Shown: positions 63,801 through 64,000 of the stretch, one piece after another
Layout of the letters: the number at the start of each line of letters is the position of its first letter
Numbering within the stretch: position 1 is the first letter of the stretch
NCBI GenBank assembly: GCA_900618425.1
Contig: UZAN01039769.1
Location: forward strand, 1 to 64,000
Direction of reading: 5' to 3'
Origin: Echinostoma caproni
Taxonomy: Eukaryota > Platyhelminthes > Trematoda > Plagiorchiida > Echinostomatidae
Length of the DNA stretch: 64,000 bases
Notes under the pieces: model-generated
Databases searched by the model: none
What the model saw: the letters and a program-made list of their open reading frames with translations, nothing else
Told to the model about the DNA's origin: nothing
Program-made: the position numbers and the translations under genes

Positions 63801-64000
63801 TTTTCAAAGCCCGTTCAGAAACGTGATCAATCAGGTAGAGGTATCGAGAGTTTAAAAGCCAAGCTCATTTGTTTGAGTCTTGACTTTGACGTCACATGTT
63901 GGCTGGTTTTTTTTAACCATCCATCTTATCGAAAACACTTTCCCAAACAACTCTATCTGAAAGCATGCGCAATACATTCTTCGGGTACCCTAAGCTGTAC
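60881..64000. other. Non-coding DNA, nothing recognised
   Basis: Only chance-sized ORFs. A small palindrome (GCTCACTGTGAGC) lies at 61568-61580. Confidence 0.5.

Noticed and set aside
1..64000. CRISPR arrays, operons, phage or bacterial elements
   Set aside because: No regularly spaced repeats, no dense ORF clusters and no ribosome-binding-site-led genes; the window is eukaryotic.

Overview
The window looks like AT-rich, gene-poor nuclear DNA from a flatworm, most likely a digenean trematode. The evidence is: many short random ORFs with only one long one; a long ORF that ends exactly on a eukaryotic splice donor; scattered simple repeats; and decayed retroelements of the types common in trematodes (RTE-clade LINEs, Penelope-like elements with a GIY-YIG endonuclease, hammerhead-ribozyme motifs, tRNA-derived SINE-like elements). 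I cannot name the species. It is a draft assembly with two long N gaps (34899-35629 and 53366-53821) and eleven single Ns.

Layout. 1-16.4 kb holds no gene I can support. It contains two G-rich stretches, a GATA microsatellite, a probable LINE 3' tail near 9 kb and a truncated RTE-like 3' end at 11.9-12.5 kb (minus strand). A Penelope-like element (PLE) remnant lies at 16.5-17.1 kb (plus). A hammerhead-like motif lies at 21.56-21.61 kb (minus) and a second at 30.42-30.47 kb (minus). A SINE-like element with tRNA-like boxes is at 26.4-26.6 kb (minus), with diverged tail copies at 35.8 and 60.8 kb. Between 28.8 and 31.9 kb three RTE-like 3' ends sit close together, all on the minus strand.

The only strong protein-coding feature is a large internal exon at 39398-41054 (minus), at least 545 codons. 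It encodes a Ser/Thr-rich, probably disordered protein segment with four R-R-x-S kinase sites. I do not recognise the family and cannot identify the neighbouring exons.

From 42.5 kb on: another RTE-like 3' end (42.54-42.83 kb, plus), a second PLE GIY-YIG remnant (49.45-49.71 kb, plus) and a nearly full-length but dead RTE-type LINE (about 50.74-54.85 kb, plus). The LINE has a 5' leader, an apurinic endonuclease domain, a reverse transcriptase with motif A and YADD, and a C-terminal tail. It carries several stops, frameshifts and a small deletion, and the second N gap lies inside its reverse transcriptase. From 55 to 64 kb I see hairpins and doubtful ORFs only.

The features do not form a pathway. 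The window is one host gene fragment in a landscape of decayed retroelements. The most interesting signals are the hammerhead-like motifs beside PLE remnants, the clustered RTE 3' ends and the kinase-site-rich exon.
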